Source: Hypomyces perniciosus | Taxonomy: Eukaryota > Ascomycota > Sordariomycetes > Hypocreales > Hypocreaceae | Reading direction: 5' to 3' | DNA length: 64,000 nucleotides | Assembly: GCA_008477525.1 (NCBI GenBank) | Contig: SPDT01000007.1 | Coordinates: 1,736,001 to 1,800,000, forward strand | Shown: in pieces, positions 44,352 to 55,911 of the stretch | Layout: the number at the start of each line of letters is the position of its first letter | How positions within the stretch are numbered: position 1 is the first letter of the stretch | Made by a program: the position numbers and the translations under genes | Notes under the pieces: generated by a model | What the model was told of the DNA's origin: nothing | The model's input: only the letters and a program-made list of their open reading frames with translations | Database searches by the model: none

Positions 44352-47300
44352 TCAGTCCAATTCATCGGACCCATCGTCGCCATTCTCTGCTCTCCATGCA
44401 GCCATATCTGCGGCTGGCACTCGTCCACGCAGCCATCGCATTGTAGCTTCAGTCCCTCGCTCCAAAACGTTCCACCTGGGAACTCTGAATCGGTTGCCCG
44501 TAACCTCAAGTCTTTCGAGTCCATCCCTGCCACCCAAGAGTCCAATTCGAGGATCCAAATGAGCAATGTCGTTGCTGGACACATCCACAATCTTGAGGCC
44601 CTTGATCGACGCTGGGTCGAGTTCGGTGAGGTGGTTGTTGGACGCCAGTAGCACCATCATCTTCGGAAAGGTTTGCTTCAGATCCGGTGGAAGGGCGCTC
44701 AAACGATTCAGAGAAATATCAACCTTCTCCAGCACAGGGGCGCGAAGAAATTTCGTCAAGGGACCCAGGCTGGTGATATGATTCGACATCAAATTTAGCT
44801 CCCTGAGGGCAGGCAATTCCAGCTCCTCCGCTAGGTATGTCTCCCCCACCATCTGATTATGGCCCAAGGCCAGCGATGTCAATGTTTCGGAAAACAAGCT
44901 CAGGGAGTTGGGGAAGTAAGCAAAAAGGTTATGGTGGAGTTGCGCCTGTTTTACTTGGTGTCTAGCAGCGACCGCGGAGCAAATACTGACATCTAGATTA
45001 GACGACTCCGTTCGTGACCGATCAAGTAATCCACCCGGCTTAACCTGCCAAGTCTCATCCGTCAATGTCTGTGCACGAGATCTAGCCGGCGAGTGCGGTG
45101 CGGAAGTTGGAGGCGTAGCAAAATAGTCATCCCCATCAGATCGGCTGTCTGTGTCACGGCTATCAGGCTCTTGGGCATTTTGTTTCTTGTTCACGCCAAG
45201 TTGGTTCATCATGTCCGTCATCATTGACTGGTCGTTTTGTTCCTGATATGGCGGAGGTGGTTCAAGTCTCCCAGCAAGAACCTCTTTGATCTCATCCGTT
45301 GATGCTGAGGCAAACTTCTTGTCTCGCAAAGGATTTCCACTCAGGCGGAACATAGTCAAGTTATCCATCCGAGCTATTTCGGGAGGAACCATCCGGATGT
45401 CATTGCTCGAGAAGTCTGCTTGTCGAATCTTCTCAAGGCTCGTGAAACTGTTTGGAATGGTGGAAATATTGTTCGTGTCCACCGCAAGTGTCAGGAGATT
45501 GATCCATGTTGACATGTTAGGGAGTTCCTGCAATCGGTTCATCGAAAGTGAGAGGGTGTGGAGAACGGGAAGGCTAATAAGAGTGTCAGGCGGTACCAGC
45601 CGAGTCAATTTGTTTGTAGAAATGTCGAGGGTCTGAAGCACGGGCAATGTTCCAATAGGCTCCTCAATAAGAGTTCCTGAAAGTTTATTTCTCTTCAAAT
45701 CGAGCTCCGTCAATGGCAGTTTTGCGAGACCATCGAAGCTAAGAGACTCGAAGCAATTTTCACTCAGGTTGAGAATGCGCAGTCGGGACATATTCTCGAC
45801 ATCTGGAGGTAAGGCAGTTACTTTGTTGCCATGGATATCCAATACTTCCAGGGCAGTCAAGTTGGAAAGGCTTGGGCCTAACGGCCCGGCAAGGCGATTG
45901 TTCGCCAGTTTGAGATCTCGAAGCGCTGTCATCTGAGCGATGATGTTGAGACAGTCGTTTTCGAGGCAGTTTGATGACTATCATAAGTTAGCAATAAGAA
46001 ACGCCTGTCGCATTTTGTTCGCCTTCTTACCAGATTGAGGGAGCTCAAGTGAGCCAGACGGCGGAGTCCCATGGGCACGCCAATCAACTTGTTGCCGTGC
46101 AAATCAAGCGTCTCCAGGCCCCCAAAAATATTGCCTTGGCTATCCTCATCTTGTTCCAAGTCTTCGAGGCTGCGATCCGGGAACACCGTGTCGTCCAACG
46201 TCTCCAAATCATTGTCCGCAGCAATGAACCTAGTCAGCTCCACACTCTCTGCCCAACTTCCAGATGCTCCGATGCTCTCAAAATCATACATCTTCATAAC
46301 CTCATTCGGAATCTCTTTCAGTCCGAGTGCAGCAATATTGAGTTTGCCTGTGGACCTTCCAGCCGCGACACGCTGCTTCAAAACCTTGTCCTTTGAATCT
46401 TCTCCTATGCTCAAATTAAACGGATCATTATATGCCGTATCAAAATTGAAGCCATTGTCGGAGGGGACAATGATGGTCACGTCATTAGTAGACAAGCCCG
46501 GGTTTCCAGAGGCCTTCATGGCAGCTCTCTTGGCAGCTTTGGCCTTTGCGATGTGATCCCGGAGTGCCGATGAGGATTTGCGAGCTGACAAGGCGGGAGT
46601 GTCGACAGGAGTCTGTCGCACCGTAGGGGCGATGGGCTGAATAGTGCCATCCCATGAAGCAGCCGACGGACTGGGGGGCTCCGAGTCACCATTTTCGCTG
46701 AATGCTGACATGGATGGTTTCTTCAAGAGCCTATTCGCCGATGCCTTTGGCTTTAAAGTCTTGGTTGGGGCCGTCTTCGGTCCTGGCTTGGTCGGAGTCC
46801 TTCCCAGTGGCTTTTTATCCGGACTTGGACTTCGAGTGTCTGGTAGACTCGTCATAGAGGCTGACAGCTTTGATGCTGTCAGCGAGGCACGGCTTGATGA
46901 CGGTCGAAGTTTTGGGGCATTGGAGCCTGTAGGTCCTATTTTCGAGGGCGTCCCTTGGATGACTGAAAGTGGCCTCTTGAAGCCATTGTTGGTTGAGGCT
47001 CGGACACCAGAAAAGACGGTCTCATCGGGACCAGCACTTGAAGAAGGTCGGCTTGTTTGCCTGGACGAGGGCCTTGCAGATCCGTCAGAATTATAGCTGG
47101 AACCTGGCCTTGAGTGGGAGCTTTCAGCCCGTGACTTCGGCCTGTTCTGATCAAAAAATGAAGATGACTTCTTGCTCAATGCAGGTGATGAAGGTATTTG
47201 CGCAAGAGTCTCCATTGTCCGTTCAGATAACGAAGGCCTTGGCTTCTTAGGTCGAGACTTGGCTGAATCTGTTGTGGAGGTTATATCTGAAGAGCAGGGG

Positions 47301-47860
47301 AGAGTGTTGTCATCGTCAAAATCCTCAGAGATGTCTACAGAGCCATTCAAGTATGAATGCAGCAGAGCATTTTGTGAGTCCCCTTCAGGCGTCGACGCTC
47401 TCTGAAGGGGATGTCTGTCCGACTCTCGAGGTTCAGCCCAAGGCTTGTATTGTGTCGCAGGCGCATTTGTGATGGTGCTCCATCGTCGTTGGGAAGCCGA
47501 TACTGCTCGTGTGGGCTGTGGAGCTGTCGTGGTAGGCTTTGTAGCTGATGCTCGAATCGAACTTGAACGCAGATGGTCTCTTGACGCAGAAGCTCGCAGG
47601 GGCGGAGCTCGTCCATCGCCATTGCTGACAGAGGGGCGCAACTGGCCACGGGACGCTGAAGCTCGTAGCTTGGGGTTCTGTAGCTCTACGGCACCAGTTG
47701 CACTCCCGTACAGACTGTCTCTGGACGGCTTTGGGCGAAGTGATGTTGAGGTCGTGGCGGAAGGTGTTGGTTTGGGGATGCCAGAGACGGAGATAGGACG
47801 AGGCACAGGTAAACGGGACAAGCGCGGGTTGCTGCTCGGGCGATCCTGTGAGCTATCCAT
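44352..47860 (-). CDS. LRRC40-like leucine-rich-repeat protein with long disordered N-terminus (1151 aa)
   Basis: Two exons, 47860-46031 and 45977-44352, join in phase (LSSLNL to SSNCLEND) within the repeats. The first 500 residues are Ser/Pro/Arg-rich and disordered, with many SRPS- and SxxR-type sites. A helical KA-rich stretch (AKAKAAKRAAMKA) follows. From about residue 535 (GKLNIAALGLKEIP) leucine-rich repeats of the LxxLxLxxNxL type run to the C-terminus, in two blocks split by a disordered loop (about 815-885). The C-terminal cap FRVPRWNVLERGTEATMRWL resembles the end of LRRC40 proteins. Known LRR role: protein-protein binding; no kinase or other enzymatic domain seen. No signal peptide or membrane helix, so intracellular. 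Confidence 0.9.
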
Positions 47861-48391
47861 TTTGAACTGGATGTGTGTACTGTGATGCAACACAACTGCC
47901 GTTCCTGGAAGAGGCAGTTGAAGATGGACTGGGGTGAGTTTCGAGTTTGGACGATCGGACAGCTGCAGCTCAAGCAAACAAGCAGAGCTACGAATGGGAC
48001 AAACCACAACGAGATGCAGACAAAGGATCGTGGGTCAATGCAAGAGGCCGTGGGTGAAGACGGCGCCTAGAGTAGCGTTCGTTCAAAGAGAGACAAAAGA
48101 AGGAGAAATCGTTGACACACGTGCGAAGAAGAAAGGACAAAATATCAATTCCGGACCCTGCATCTCGGCCTGTCATGTACAATTGGCCTTGACGGCTAGT
48201 ACGGAGCAGCCCCCTGGACCCTTGTCAGGGGTTCTGACAGCACTGAGCCTCCAATCACGTGGGTAATTTACAGCCCCATATGCCCAATTTATTCCATGAT
48301 CCTGGATAGCACTCCGTATTCATGCACTCCATAATGTTGTGCATTGGCAGCCCCATTCTTCAAGGCCTCCATGTGTTGGATGCGAGTCGGA
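47861..48391. other. promoter and leader of the LRR gene
   Basis: No gene seen. Between this and the DUF2293 gene lies the MITE. Confidence 0.5.
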
Positions 48392-48607
48392 CCAGTGTTG
48401 TGATTTTAGTAACTAATTGTAACTAATCGCGCGAGGCAACAACTCGCCTAGATAGGATATAGAAATAGAAATCACGGAAAAATGAACTTCTAACTCACTT
48501 TATCTCATGCAAGTAGTTTTTTAAATAAAAAATGCTCGATTTTGGGACTATTTTCGTTGTTGCCGCGCGAGATTAGTTACAATTAGTTACTAAAATCACA
48601 ACACTGG
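48392..48607. mobile_element. MITE, 216 bp, with about 50-bp terminal inverted repeats
   Basis: The left end begins CCAGTGTTGTGATTTTAG at 48392; the right end is its reverse complement, ending at 48607. The two ends match without gaps for 37 bp and then with slight shuffling (CGCGCGAGG against CTCGCGCGG) through a shared GCAACAAC. The internal segment is AT-rich and has no open frame. This is the structure of a miniature inverted-repeat element mobilised in trans. I find no clean target-site duplication directly at the ends, though ATGCGA occurs close by on both sides (48380-48385 and 48611-48616). The CAGTGTTG start could suit a hAT-like family, which is uncertain. Confidence 0.85.
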
Positions 48608-48719
48608 ATCATGCGACGTTACTCGTATTTTACAGATCCGGTACTTCGTAGTGCTGGTAGTAGTGCTAATATATACTTCGTCCATTAAAGCAGCACAGCC
48701 GTCTGAATCCCAGCATGCA

Positions 48720-49682
48720 TCATTCCAACGCCCAGTCGCTCTCCTCTCCATATCCCCCATCACTATCGACCATATCCGACAGCTCATATAAATCGTCATC
48801 ATCTCCATCTTCCGATTCCTGGTACTCCTCCCCACAGGAAATGTCACTGCTCATTTCGCTCTCGTCTTCGGGTTCAGTTTCATCAAGGGTCAAGTCAATA
48901 ACGACCTGTGGTTGTGGCACAGGTTTTGTACTTGTTCGTCCCAACGTCTGCTGTCGCTTCGGCATCTGTTTGAGGCCTGGCTTATAAATCCCCTTCCTCT
49001 TTGCGGTGGAAATCACTTTCGCCGCTTCATTCGTTGAGCCCGAGCGCCGTCTTTTGGGGTTTCGAGGGGAAGAAATAAGATCATGGCCCTTTCTCTTGGG
49101 CCCGCTGTTAGTATTTCCCAAACCCGATGTCCTTGGTCTTGCTCCACCGCCCCATTCCTCCAGGACTCGCAATATTTCTTCATGAACAGCTCGTCTAGCG
49201 GCTGCTCTATCAGTTGTTCCCTTTATGATCTTGTCGTAATTGGTGTGACAGTGTCGAACATGGGCTTGAACTGCTAGACGTGCCTTGTCGTCCAACTCCA
49301 ACGTCCCCGTCCGCCCTACTCTTCCACTCCGTTTCTTCAGAGTCCGCTTGAGAATCAAGGCCACGTCGTGCTTGGGAATCTTCGGAAAGAGCTTCACGAT
49401 ACTGCTCTCGAATGTGTCGTGCGTGGCCGCGTCCCGCCTCTCAACGGCAACGCGTCTCTTGGATCTAGTAGCGCGCTCTTCCGCGAACACTTCGCTTAGG
49501 ATCCATTTCGGTGCTCGAAGCCCCTCCTGTTTGGTCTTATTTATGACCACATAGAGTGTCTTTTTTGCTTCGTGAGTCTTGCGGCGACAGAGGGCTGTCA
49601 AGTACACGTTTCCCTTCCTGAGAAATCCGTAGCCTTTGGGCATAGGTGTCCCTGGAGAGACGACTGGTTCGTGAGGCTTCAT
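48720..49682 (-). CDS. DUF2293-domain protein (320 aa, single exon)
   Basis: The open frame extends to 49700, but its first ATG is at 49682 (MKPHEPVVSPGT). The N-terminal region (PKGYGFLRKGNVYLTALCRR, then HEAKKTLYVVINK) and a central basic region with HDVALILKRTLKKRSGRVGR and AHVRHCHTNYDKIIKG match my memory of the fungal DUF2293 family. A disordered, basic section (GPKRKGHDL, NPKRRRSG) is a likely nuclear localisation signal. It is followed by VVIDLTLDETEPEDE, which has the look of a SUMO-interacting motif (V-V-I-D-L with acidic flank), and a strongly acidic tail. Function unknown; nuclear location is inferred. Confidence 0.85.
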   Translation of the reverse strand: MKPHEPVVSPGTPMPKGYGFLRKGNVYLTALCRRKTHEAKKTLYVVINKTKQEGLRAPKWILSEVFAEERATRSKRRVAVERRDAATHDTFESSIVKLFPKIPKHDVALILKRTLKKRSGRVGRTGTLELDDKARLAVQAHVRHCHTNYDKIIKGTTDRAAARRAVHEEILRVLEEWGGGARPRTSGLGNTNSGPKRKGHDLISSPRNPKRRRSGSTNEAAKVISTAKRKGIYKPGLKQMPKRQQTLGRTSTKPVPQPQVVIDLTLDETEPEDESEMSSDISCGEEYQESEDGDDDDLYELSDMVDSDGGYGEESDWALE

Positions 49683-50051
49683 GCTTGTAACGTAGGCCAA
49701 GCGGTGATGCGAAGTGAGATGGTTGGCGTGCTCATATAATAGCCTGTGTTAATAATAATTTTGAAACTGCCATCCTTGGCGAAAGAAAATGGCATCAATG
49801 GATGCTCTTTCAATATCCCCTTGTCGTGTTATCAAGGACTGAATGTCGTTGGGCTTTGATCCATGATCGTTACAGCGGGTCCAGCGCTGAAATCACTGTG
49901 GCTTTAGGGGGGACAGGGGCAGCTTCAGAGGCAGCACGTGCCTGAGGGTTCGGGCAGAGCTCAGCCCCAGGGCTTAATGAATGACAATAGAACACTGAAA
50001 GAATAAGTTATCATCAACAAAGCATGGATTCTCTTCGTATTGATCTGATCT
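49683..50051. other. intergenic, no gene seen
   Basis: Upstream region of the DUF2293 gene and downstream region of the next gene on the same strand. Confidence 0.5.
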
Positions 50052-50642
50052 CTAAGCCTTGTTTATCTGGAGAATATTAGACGCAAAGTCTCCAGCAAAC
50101 ATATCCGAGGTCGGATGCACTTGCACCAAATCCGCGTCTGTGACACTATCTTTGGGCTCGCTCCAAACCATATCCCACCTACCCTCAAGGATGACAGACG
50201 CTGTGCTCTCAACCCGAGAGATGATGTCCTCTTCCAGGACAGTGTCTGAGCTCTGGCTTGCACCAGGTTCGAGTTGAATAAGTGAGTCATGCTTCGGAGG
50301 CCACATTCTGCGAATCTGGATCTGGGGCAGACTCAGTGGCTCGGAAGCGCCATCGGCCGTGATGGAGAAGAGGCCAAGGTGAAGTGCAAGGGAATCCAAT
50401 GGTGAATTATATTGCAGAAATGTGACAGTGTGCGTATTCTTGTTGGTGACCGTAGTAGTGATGGTAAGCGGCGAGATGCTGGCCTGCTTAAGGGTTACTT
50501 CGAGGCCAGTAACGGGGTTGGAGTTGCTGCGGCTCGTCATCTTGAGAGTGTTGGGTGTAGATCGTTGGTAATATGCGAAGGTGGCGATGGCGAAGATGAT
50601 ACCGAGGACGATGCGCAAACTTGAATAACGGACAGAACTCAT
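50052..50642 (-). CDS. small conserved fungal protein resembling a stand-alone deuterolysin propeptide (196 aa)
   Basis: The preferred start is 50642 (MSSVRYSSLRIVLGIIF), giving an N-terminal hydrophobic segment (IVLGIIFAIATFAYY) that could be a signal anchor. A second ATG at 50540 (MTSRSNSNPVTGLEV) would give a soluble form. The body is one beta-rich domain: GLEVTLKQASISPLTITTTV, TFLQYNSPLDSLALHLGLF, a Pro-rich section IQIRRMWPP, then EPGASQSSDTVLEEDII and ILEGRWDMVW. Its order and residue pattern resemble the prodomain of M35 deuterolysins (KLERAGNSEVKATITNN..., GQSIEVTFDVAE in the neighbour), but no catalytic domain follows. I recall similar stand-alone fungal proteins annotated only as hypothetical. 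A binding or inhibitor role toward the nearby protease is speculation. Confidence 0.7.
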   Translation of the reverse strand: MSSVRYSSLRIVLGIIFAIATFAYYQRSTPNTLKMTSRSNSNPVTGLEVTLKQASISPLTITTTVTNKNTHTVTFLQYNSPLDSLALHLGLFSITADGASEPLSLPQIQIRRMWPPKHDSLIQLEPGASQSSDTVLEEDIISRVESTASVILEGRWDMVWSEPKDSVTDADLVQVHPTSDMFAGDFASNILQINKA

Positions 50643-52890
50643 CGAGGCGTGGATAAAATAATGGCGATATAATTGAAGATTAGGAATTATGAGGAGTTTC
50701 ACAGGTACCGAAATTGGGTTAACAGATAAACGGCTATGAATACTGAATTCTGATGTAATTAATCAGTGTCTGTCGTAAATGCATAGGGTGGGGTTGAGGA
50801 GGCGAAGTATGAAGCTGACAACGATGTCTTCGCACCACTCCGCCTTGAATAAACATCAATTGTGCTCCGTAGGAGATACTTTTTTAAAAAAAAAAAATTA
50901 TAGAGCTACTAACACAGAACTTGATTCTTGCTAATAATGTAGGTTGCTAACATTGGGTCCTGTCCTTTGTCTGGTCTTTACCAACTTCTCAATTGGGAAC
51001 TGGTGCGAATTGTCTGGCACTCTTACACGCGCCGTTGGTCTCTCTTCTCGCAACTCGGAGATAAATTAACCAAGGCTTTGTCAATGCAGAATCGCTTCTT
51101 CGTATCATGTGTTTATTCCCGTTCCAACACATAGGGCGTGCTTACTTGGTAGTTGGGTTCCAGGCCAACTCCCGTGGAGATCGAGCTGCCTAGTTTGGAC
51201 TGATCGGCCGAGGCCCGATTTTGCCTCGCATGCCGCCCACAGCATATGGATCTACATCCCGATAAGTTGCCTTACACGAACCTAGAAACACACTGCGAGG
51301 AGAAATGTACAGAAAGGGAAGGTGGCAGAAATAGGCGACATGATTTAGCAAATCCAGAAACTTGCCGATTGCGCAAGCTATATCCTGTATTTTGTTATAC
51401 CGCAAGAGAAGTTTGCGGTATAGCTACCAAAAACGGTCCACACAGAACAGATTTGAGAAAGATTGGCACTTGCTATTGGTGTTATTACAAACTGGATGAT
51501 TGCCTCAGATACACTTAGAATCAAGGTTGTTCGAAATTCCCGCTCCGATCTGCGGAGTACTACCAGTTTGTAAGATCTTAGGCCTGGAGTTCGCATTGCA
51601 GTAGTATGGAGCAAAGACTTAAGTCTGTTCCTAGCCTCGTCGGTATTAGATAGGAACGGCAGACAAGAGAATACTAGGGGGGGGGGCGATTTTGAGAAAC
51701 CCCGAGAGCCGGAGAGCCTCGGTTGCGGGGGATAAGCTTGAAACAACTTCATCTCGAGCAATCTCATTCCCACACATGAACACTGACCATATGTCCTCGA
51801 TGTTGAATCTTCGGCGACCTCCGCTTCGTTAGAGCTTACCACTGGGCTTCGGGGATGACGAACTAACCAATAATTCTGACATCTCCAACGATCATCGTCT
51901 TGGCAATGGATCTCACTACTGTGACCATATCTGAGCGTCCATACATACCCACATTGCCTTCCTATCTTTACAAAATCCTTTACTCAAAATTCTATCTTGG
52001 CGCTTCAGGGTATGTGTGGCGTGATTAGTCCACGGTATTTCCGCGTATGAGACTATTCTATTCGTTCGCCCCAGCTTCGTATGCCGGCTTGGATTTCTCT
52101 TAGTGTAGAGCTAGGGGTTGCAAGAAGCGAGTATCTTGAGTATTTCCCGAGCATTCCGAGATATTGCCCGATCACCGTGTTCTGGAAGGACCTGCTCAAT
52201 TAAGCATATTGTTTAGGTTACAAAGTCAAAGCTCAACCGTTCGGATGGTTAATCCATAGACTTACCCAGTGGATGACGGAGACCTACCTATTGCTTCGGG
52301 TGAAGATAGGAGAGTTACCCTGAGTCTCACTGCTGACACTGAGAATAGTTGGTGGAACGTGATCATTTACCTATTCCGTACAAGCAGCTGAGAGTGTGCT
52401 TTCCAAGCGAAACCTTTGTTGATTGCCGGATACTCTCGAGGGTGACGGGGTAGGCGAACCTGGCTGCCCCTGCACATTACCTATAAACCCAACTTTCTAG
52501 ACCAGCCTTGGAGGTGACAAGGAATAGCGACATGGGACAAAGAATAGGCGCCCTCCGAACGGAAGGCGGACATGTTTCCAGAATGGAAATGGTTGCGTCG
52601 TGTACTCAATACCGTCGTAAGACAAAAATGGAACTTCCGCAAGGTCTTGAGGCGGTTTTCGACATGCGGACCGATGAAGATGTCGGGTTTCTTCCGTGTA
52701 TGGCATGTGAGATTGTTGTGGATACTATCTAGTTATCGTAGTCCTCCGGTACTGAGAAAGTTGAACAGAGGCATCGTTTGTCTTCCTGGTCTGTCAAGTA
52801 TAAATGTCCTCGATGTCTCCGGTCCTTCCCATTCTTCATCAGTCTCCTCAAGAGTCATTCTTTCTTATAGTCACTTGTTAGCATCTCAAG
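50643..52890. other. 2.2-kb gap, no intact gene; possible transposase relic on the minus strand
   Basis: A minus-strand frame is open from about 51980 to 51378 but has no usable ATG near its start. Its upstream part contains DRWRCQNYW after a tryptophan/Gly-His pattern that faintly recalls the BED-like finger of hAT transposases. A ten-base G run lies at 51677-51686. The right end (about 52600-52890) is the promoter and leader of deuterolysin, with a TATAAA-like box at about 52800. Confidence 0.4.
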
Positions 52891-53995
52891 ATGAAGTTCA
52901 TCGCCAGTCTTCTTGCCCTCGCCTCCTTGGCTGCCGCCGCCCCTGGCCGCGCGCCGACTCCTCTGGATATTAAGCTCGAGAGAGCTGGCAATTCCGAGGT
53001 TAAGGCCACTATCACCAACAATGGCAAGAGTAGCCTCAAGATTTTCAAGACTGGTACTATCTTGGACACTGCTGCTGTTGAGAAGGTCAAGGTCACCTCT
53101 GGTGGTAAGTTCTCCTCTGTTCTCTATTGCGAACTCCATTCACTTGTACTAACACCACTCCAAAGATCACCAGGTTTCCTTTGATGGTCTTCGTCTCCGT
53201 TTAGCTACCAATGGCCTTGAGGAGTCTGCCTTCCAAAAGATTGAGGCCGGTCAATCTATCGAGGTGACCTTTGATGTTGCCGAGGTTCACGATCTTTCCG
53301 CCGGTGGCAAATATGACTTTCACGCTGCTGGCGCTCTCTCCTTCGCTCAGGAGGGCTCCACCAAGCTTATTGGCTCTGTTCCATATGATTCCAACAAACT
53401 CGAGGTTGATGTTAATGGAAAGGAGGCGTCTGGCTCCCGCCATTCATTCCACCAGAAGCGCACCAGGGTCCAGAGCGACTGCACCGGCAGCAAGCTCCAG
53501 GTCACCCAAACTGCTCTCCGCAACTGTGCTTCCCTCGCCCAGCGTGCTCAACAAGCCGCTGCCTCTGGCCCAGCCTCCAAGGTCGAGGAGTACTTCAAGT
53601 CCTCCAGCAGCAGCGTGCGCAACACTGTTGCTAATGTCTTCAGCCGCGTTGCTGCTGAGTGTGGCTCTACCACCGGCGGTGTCTCTCGGTACTATTGCAC
53701 TGATGTCTTCAACAGCTGCACCAGCGGTGTTCTGGCTTACACTCTGCCCAGCAGCAGTTTCATGGCTTACTGCGACCTTTACTTCCGCCAGCTCCCAGCT
53801 CTGAGCTCGCAATGCCATGCCCAGGACCAAGCTACCACCAACGTCCACGAGGTTACTCACCTGACCCAGATCAAGGGCACCGACGACTACGGTGGCTATG
53901 GCTATAACTTTGTCCGCTCTCTTTCTGCTGCTCAGAATCTCAACCATGCTGACACCTACACCCTATTTGCCAACGCCATCCACGCTGGTTGCTAA
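52891..53995 (+). CDS. deuterolysin, secreted aspzincin (M35) metalloprotease (347 aa)
   Basis: Exons 52891-53104 and 53166-53995 join in phase (SGDHQVSFDG). The signal peptide MKFIASLLALASLAAAAPG is followed by a propeptide that ends in a Kex2-type Lys-Arg site (HQKR, about residue 170). The mature domain starts TRVQSDCTGSK and is about 177 residues, with the Cys-rich pattern of M35. The zinc site HEVTH begins at His299, and the aspzincin third ligand region GTDDYGGYG follows. Known role: extracellular neutral protease active on basic proteins, with pH- and nitrogen-regulated expression in many fungi. It lies about 2.2 kb from, and on the opposite strand to, the propeptide-like gene. Confidence 0.95.
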
Positions 53996-55911
53996 GCGAA
54001 AAGTCGAACAGTGACGGACCGCAGTGTGAAGCCGTAGGACAATGGACAGACATACTTGGTGGGATGTACATTGATCGTGGTGGTTCTTTTGAACATTTGT
54101 ACATATGATAGATGTAAATAAGTACCAATTCAGAATGTCGTACTTGAAGCGGGTGGCCCTTTGGTGTTAAAAGGATGGATTATTGACTGATTATGCCATT
54201 ATTCCCTCCATAATTAACAAATTGAAAACGATGATTTGCCTGTCACAATGAGACCAGACTTTCTCGCTGTCGGGAGGCCTCATGAACCTCGCGAAGCCTA
54301 TGGCAGTGTAATTTTAGGCTATTCGCCTTGGCTGATTTCAACTTACCCTTCAGCGACCATGAGAATGAAGAATAATCCGTCCTTATGTGCGTGTTGTGAC
54401 TCATGGTTTTCGTGGAAGTACGAAGTAATAATCCTTGCCCAAATGGTAAGGCACTTTGCTGAGCCTCATGCACAGAACTCGGGGCATATCTGAGAAGAGA
54501 TAATTGTGTCGCAACTTGGTCTGGGGTGTCCGGTTGGTTGTATCCAGACAAGGGGAAAATAGTCTGTATCTATAGATAGGTATTTCTCAATACACACGTC
54601 ATTCATACTAATTATTAATCTCTACAAATGAAGGGCTGTGAGGGTCAGTCAATACAGGAGGCATTTTGAAGGAGGGGGTTGACCCAGAGAGAGAGCTTTG
54701 GAACACTATGAGCCAAATGGAGATGGGTACTGCCACATCATTCTATGGGTACTCACTGACTGACTCACCATCATCATTGGCGACACCTTTACATCCTTTA
54801 TGCATGGGTAATAATGCAGTGGGGATCAATTATGGTCTTGGTGGTGGGCAATATGCAGGACTTGGACAAAAGGGGCATTCATTCGTTTACTTCGTACTCC
54901 GTACTTTTTGTATTATCTTCTATGTCCAATGTCATCTGCGAAATGCACCAGGACGTGCGTGTACCTGGAAAAAGAAAAAAAGAAAACACTATAAAAATAG
55001 GCCCAAAGGTCTCCACTCGCATTCCCTGCTTTGACACAAGTTGGGCTCTTTATCTGCCGAGCCCCGAAGTCATTCGGGTGTTGATAGCGGTCCCTGGAGA
55101 TGAAAGAGGTTTAGGGCTAATAGGCTCTGAACCTCTGATTTACGGAGTTATGTATGTGCTCGAGTCCAACAACATCATCATCACCTGGACCCGCTCACCA
55201 GGACAAGACAAGACCTTGGCCGCTTGGGCTCGAGGTCTCGACAACCTGGGGATGGGAACCTAACGACTTGGCCACATGATGGTATGTGCACTTGTGCTCA
55301 AAGAAGTCCATTTTCTTGCCCTTGTTTTGCATTTGTTAGACGTGTGGTTCATTTTTGAAAATAGCAACCGACTTGAGGCCTCACCAGCCACACACCCCGG
55401 TATACGGACAGCCACGGGATCACGGAGATCACTCGCTCCCTTCCCGCTGCCGCCTCATTCGGCATGTCGTCGCCCATAGCACAACTGTCTCAGCCGTGAC
55501 CTCACCGTGCTTCACCTGTGGCGCCCTGCCACTCTCGTCACGGGGCTAACAATGCAGAGCACAAAACCTGGAACGGCGTGGAAGCCTCGCGCCAACTTGG
55601 CCAAGCGGGGCTCAGGCATCGAACGTCATCGCCCACTTCGATCCACCCACTAGCAAGCAGCAGGACGAGGCTCCCGCACTCCCGCCTATTCCTTCACTGC
55701 CTACGAGTGCGAGTACTTCTCCCGCCAGGACTTCCGATTCATTGTTTCTCTTTCTTTCTCCCTTTTCCATTCCTTTATCCAATACAATACAATCATTTGC
55801 TGCTTGTGCTGTCTTCCCACACAAAGCCAAAACTATCCTACTGGCTTACCCCTCCCTCTTTGTGTCACTTTCTAAGTCAGCCATCACCCGTCTATAGCCA
55901 CCATAGCCACC
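53996..55911. other. 1.9-kb interval, no supported gene
   Basis: Downstream of deuterolysin and upstream of the DUF8035 gene. Open frames at 54666-55263 start at non-ATG codons or overlap palindromic TACTCCGTA DNA (54892). The last 350 bp are CT-rich, consistent with a promoter and leader. Confidence 0.5.

Noticed and set aside
53271..53947. Long frames on both strands of the deuterolysin exon
   Set aside because: Shadows of the real frame, which carries the signal peptide, HEVTH and GTDDYGGYG motifs.
54666..55263. Two overlapping plus-strand frames of 122 and 149 codons
   Set aside because: The first starts at TTG and crosses the TACTCCGTA palindrome and an A-rich tract; neither has a known motif.
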